NCBI GenBank assembly: GCA_030621685.1
Contig: JAUXHF010000111.1
Location: forward strand, 1 to 6,649
Direction: 5' to 3'
DNA length: 6,649 nucleotides
Source of the DNA: Spirochaetota bacterium
GTDB lineage: Bacteria; Spirochaetota; UBA12135; COTS27
Under the pieces are notes generated by a model. That model was not told the origin of the DNA and made no database searches. It worked only from the letters and a program-made list of their open reading frames with translations. Both the position numbers and the translations under genes were made by a program. Positions within the stretch are counted from its first letter, which is position 1. Each line of letters opens with the position of its first letter. Below are positions 4,473 through 6,649 of this stretch, in pieces.

Positions 4473-6649
4473 ATGAAGTATCAGAGAAAACCACAGCGAA
4501 ATTCTGCTAGAGCGGGTCTTGGGCAAGGCAAGAAAACGGCTAAAAAATTTACGATACCCGTATGGTTTCGCTTGGTGGGCATATTGGTTATCATACTTAC
4601 GGCAAGTTTCTGCGGCTTCATATTTGCCTCGCTTAAAGACCTTAGCGGCATTCGGGTCTTAGAGACTTACCGTCCGCCGGTTATCACGAAGGTTTTGGAT
4701 GTTAAAGGCCGGCTCATCAGCGAGTTTTATAAAGAACGCAGGCAAATAGTGCCGCTTTCTTTTATGCCGAGCATGGCTTTGAAAGCAACCTTATCTACCG
4801 AAGACAAACGTTTTTACTCGCATTACGGGCTTGACCCTTGGCGTATTGCCAAGGCTGTACTTGTTAATCTTTCTACGTTTAGCAAAGAGCAAGGAGGCTC
4901 TACTATTAGCATACAGCTCAGCAAGCTTTTGTTTCTAAACAACAAAAAAACCTTCAAGCGAAAATTGCAAGAATTGTGGTATACGGTGCAGATAGAAAAA
5001 CAATATTCTAAAGATGAAATTATGTTTTTCTACATGAATCTGCTGAACTACGGTCATGGCTCGTATGGGATAGAGGCTGCAGCGCAGTTTTTTTTCGAGA
5101 AACCCAGTGGGGAATTAGGGCTTGCAGAGTCGGCGCTTATTGCGGGCATCCCGAAGTCGCCGGTGTATTACTCGCCGCTGCGATTTCAAGAGAATGCCAT
5201 GCGGCGGCATAGAATAGTACTTTTATTGATGGTGAAAAACAAATATATTGAAAGTAGCGAGGCCTATGCGGCCTATAGAACTTTTTGGCGAGTGTATGCA
5301 AAAAACCTTAGAACAAGGCAGTCGACCTTTTCAGATTATTCGAAAAATTTTGCTCCGCATTTCAGTGAATATATTCGAAATAAACTGGAAAGAGATTTAG
5401 GCAGTCATGCTCTCTATTCTCGGGGGCTTTTGGTGTATACCACCATAGACAAAGACCATCAGCGTGCGGCTCAAGAGAGTATTGATAGGGCGCTGCTCAG
5501 ACAAAATCGTTTTGCTGAAGAGGAGCAAAAAAAACTGCCGGAAAACCTCAAGCAAGAAATTTTTGCTAGAATTGGCCCTCTTGCCGAAGTTTTGTTGATG
5601 GGGCATGTATATCCGTCACAAGAGGTAGGCAAAAAATTCCTACGAAACGTTTTGGAAGAAAAAGTAAAACCAGTTTTAGAAGGCTTTTCAATCTTGCATG
5701 GCTTTGAAAACCTTTGGCAATTTTCGGCAGCCAACACGGAGATTCAAGAGAAAAAAGCTATTAGTGAGAAGGTGGAAGCTGCGCTTCTTTCCATATCACC
5801 TAGCTCTGGTTACATCACGGCTATGATAGGCGGCGCTTCGTTTTCTTATTACAATCAGATCAACCGTGCTGTTTCGCTAAGGCGACAAATCGGTTCTATT
5901 CTGAAGCCTTTTATTTATGCCCAGGCCATAGAAAAAAATGTTCTACGCGCCTCTAGCATTCTCAACGATACGCCTACGCTGTATGGAAATTATTTGCCAA
6001 AAAACTATTCTGGAACGTATCGCGGCCCAACGCTGGTACGGGATGCTTTAAAAAAATCTGTAAATGTTTTAGCCGTAGATACCTTGAACCGTTTAGGTAT
6101 TGATGAAACACGAGATTCCTTAGCGAAAATATTTAATGCTGTAAGCGTGCGGCGGAAAACTCAAATGTTTCCAAATGATCTTACTATGGCCTTAGGAAGT
6201 GGCGGTTTTTCTCCCATATCTGTAGCGGTTGCTTATGCGGTGCTGGCGAATGAGGGCAAAGAGGTTCGGCCTCGGAGCATTCGTTATATTACCGATAGCC
6301 AAGGTGAAATACTGAAAAACTATGAAGAGGAGTATCTGAAATTAGAAAACAGGCAGCTGCTCTCGCCAGAAGCTGCCTATATTATTCTGCAAATAACAAA
6401 AGACGTCTTCTCGCCGGGTGGCACGGCTTATAAGCCGAGGTTGCTGAGAGATTTTAAGCATAGAAAAAGCTCATTTGGAAAAACCGGGACAACGCAAAAC
6501 TGGAAAGATGCTTGGTTTGCTGGTGCTAATAAACTGCTTTCCACAGCGGTATGGCTGGGCTATGATGACAATCGTTCATTAGGCTATGGCCGAACGGGCG
6601 GCGGCGTGGCCGCTCCTGTCTGGATTCGATTTCAGAAACAAGCCCTGCA
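4473..6649 (+). CDS. Class A penicillin-binding protein (PBP1A-like), 3' end outside window
   Basis: A bifunctional membrane enzyme that polymerises lipid II and cross-links stem peptides on the periplasmic side. 725 codons are visible without a stop. A basic cytoplasmic tail (1-33) precedes one membrane segment (about 34-54). The glycosyltransferase domain has catalytic Glu110 in EDKRFYSHYG, GGSTISIQLSK at 141-151, RKLQE ending at Glu167, and IEKQYSKDEI at 174-183. YMNLLNYGHGSYGIEAAA (187-204) and AGIPKSPVYYSP (224-235) complete the family pattern. After TTIDKDHQ (about 323-330) a long linker (about 345-433) leads to the transpeptidase domain. That domain has SILK (Ser475, Lys478), SVN (529-531) and KTG (670-672), all intact. 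GSILKPF and the Ile in STISIQ are unusual for PBP1A and recall PBP1C, while the C-terminal GYDDNRSLGYGRTGG region is 1A-like. It is the most upstream in-frame ATG after a stop at 4395-4397, with a weak GAAGAG ahead of it. It is divergent from alr, which supplies its D-Ala substrate. Confidence 0.94.
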   Translation, partial: MKYQRKPQRNSARAGLGQGKKTAKKFTIPVWFRLVGILVIILTASFCGFIFASLKDLSGIRVLETYRPPVITKVLDVKGRLISEFYKERRQIVPLSFMPSMALKATLSTEDKRFYSHYGLDPWRIAKAVLVNLSTFSKEQGGSTISIQLSKLLFLNNKKTFKRKLQELWYTVQIEKQYSKDEIMFFYMNLLNYGHGSYGIEAAAQFFFEKPSGELGLAESALIAGIPKSPVYYSPLRFQENAMRRHRIVLLLMVKNKYIESSEAYAAYRTFWRVYAKNLRTRQSTFSDYSKNFAPHFSEYIRNKLERDLGSHALYSRGLLVYTTIDKDHQRAAQESIDRALLRQNRFAEEEQKKLPENLKQEIFARIGPLAEVLLMGHVYPSQEVGKKFLRNVLEEKVKPVLEGFSILHGFENLWQFSAANTEIQEKKAISEKVEAALLSISPSSGYITAMIGGASFSYYNQINRAVSLRRQIGSILKPFIYAQAIEKNVLRASSILNDTPTLYGNYLPKNYSGTYRGPTLVRDALKKSVNVLAVDTLNRLGIDETRDSLAKIFNAVSVRRKTQMFPNDLTMALGSGGFSPISVAVAYAVLANEGKEVRPRSIRYITDSQGEILKNYEEEYLKLENRQLLSPEAAYIILQITKDVFSPGGTAYKPRLLRDFKHRKSSFGKTGTTQNWKDAWFAGANKLLSTAVWLGYDDNRSLGYGRTGGGVAAPVWIRFQKQAL

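Noticed and set aside
5397..5737. Minus-strand open frames opposite the PBP gene
   Set aside because: They overlap conserved PBP coding sequence and encode nothing recognisable.

Overview
The window carries three recognisable housekeeping genes separated by unusually repeat-rich gaps. From left to right: a tandem repeat array (1-373); serA on the minus strand (425-2032); a duplicated leader block between serA and alr (2030-2380) followed by a short AT-rich spacer; alr on the minus strand (2496-3782); a 690-bp divergent intergenic region holding a three-unit hairpin repeat and several 9-bp tandem repeats; and a class A penicillin-binding protein on the plus strand (4473 onward), which runs off the right edge at codon 725.

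The organism is a Gram-negative-type bacterium of moderate-to-low GC, judged by eye. Its best family signal is the penicillin-binding protein. The stretch before the transpeptidase domain (FAPHFSEYIRNKL, then LLVYTTIDKDHQRAA) and the NRAVSLRRQ lead-in to the active serine resemble spirochaetal (Treponema-type) PBP1A proteins as I know them. SerA is of a widespread long form and does not narrow this down. I therefore favour a spirochaete, possibly a host-associated Treponema relative, with modest confidence.

The genes fit together partly. Alr makes D-alanine for the peptidoglycan stem peptide, and the divergently transcribed PBP polymerises and cross-links that peptidoglycan. They face away from each other across the 690-bp gap, so shared control is possible but not shown. 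SerA starts serine biosynthesis and lies downstream of alr on the same strand. The 463-bp repeat-bearing gap and serA's own leader argue against a tight operon.

The least ordinary part is the non-coding DNA. All three gaps contain a different tandem repeat family: about 174/156 bp units, about 185/165 bp units, and exact 68-bp units. Two period-9 microrepeats and a coding 24-bp duplication in alr are also present. One repeat boundary coincides with the serA start codon, so the repeat carries a second copy of the serA leader with an abortive five-codon ORF. I found no tRNA, rRNA, CRISPR array, transposase gene or convincing intrinsic terminator. No complete novel gene system is evident; the intergenic repeat families are the candidates worth following.
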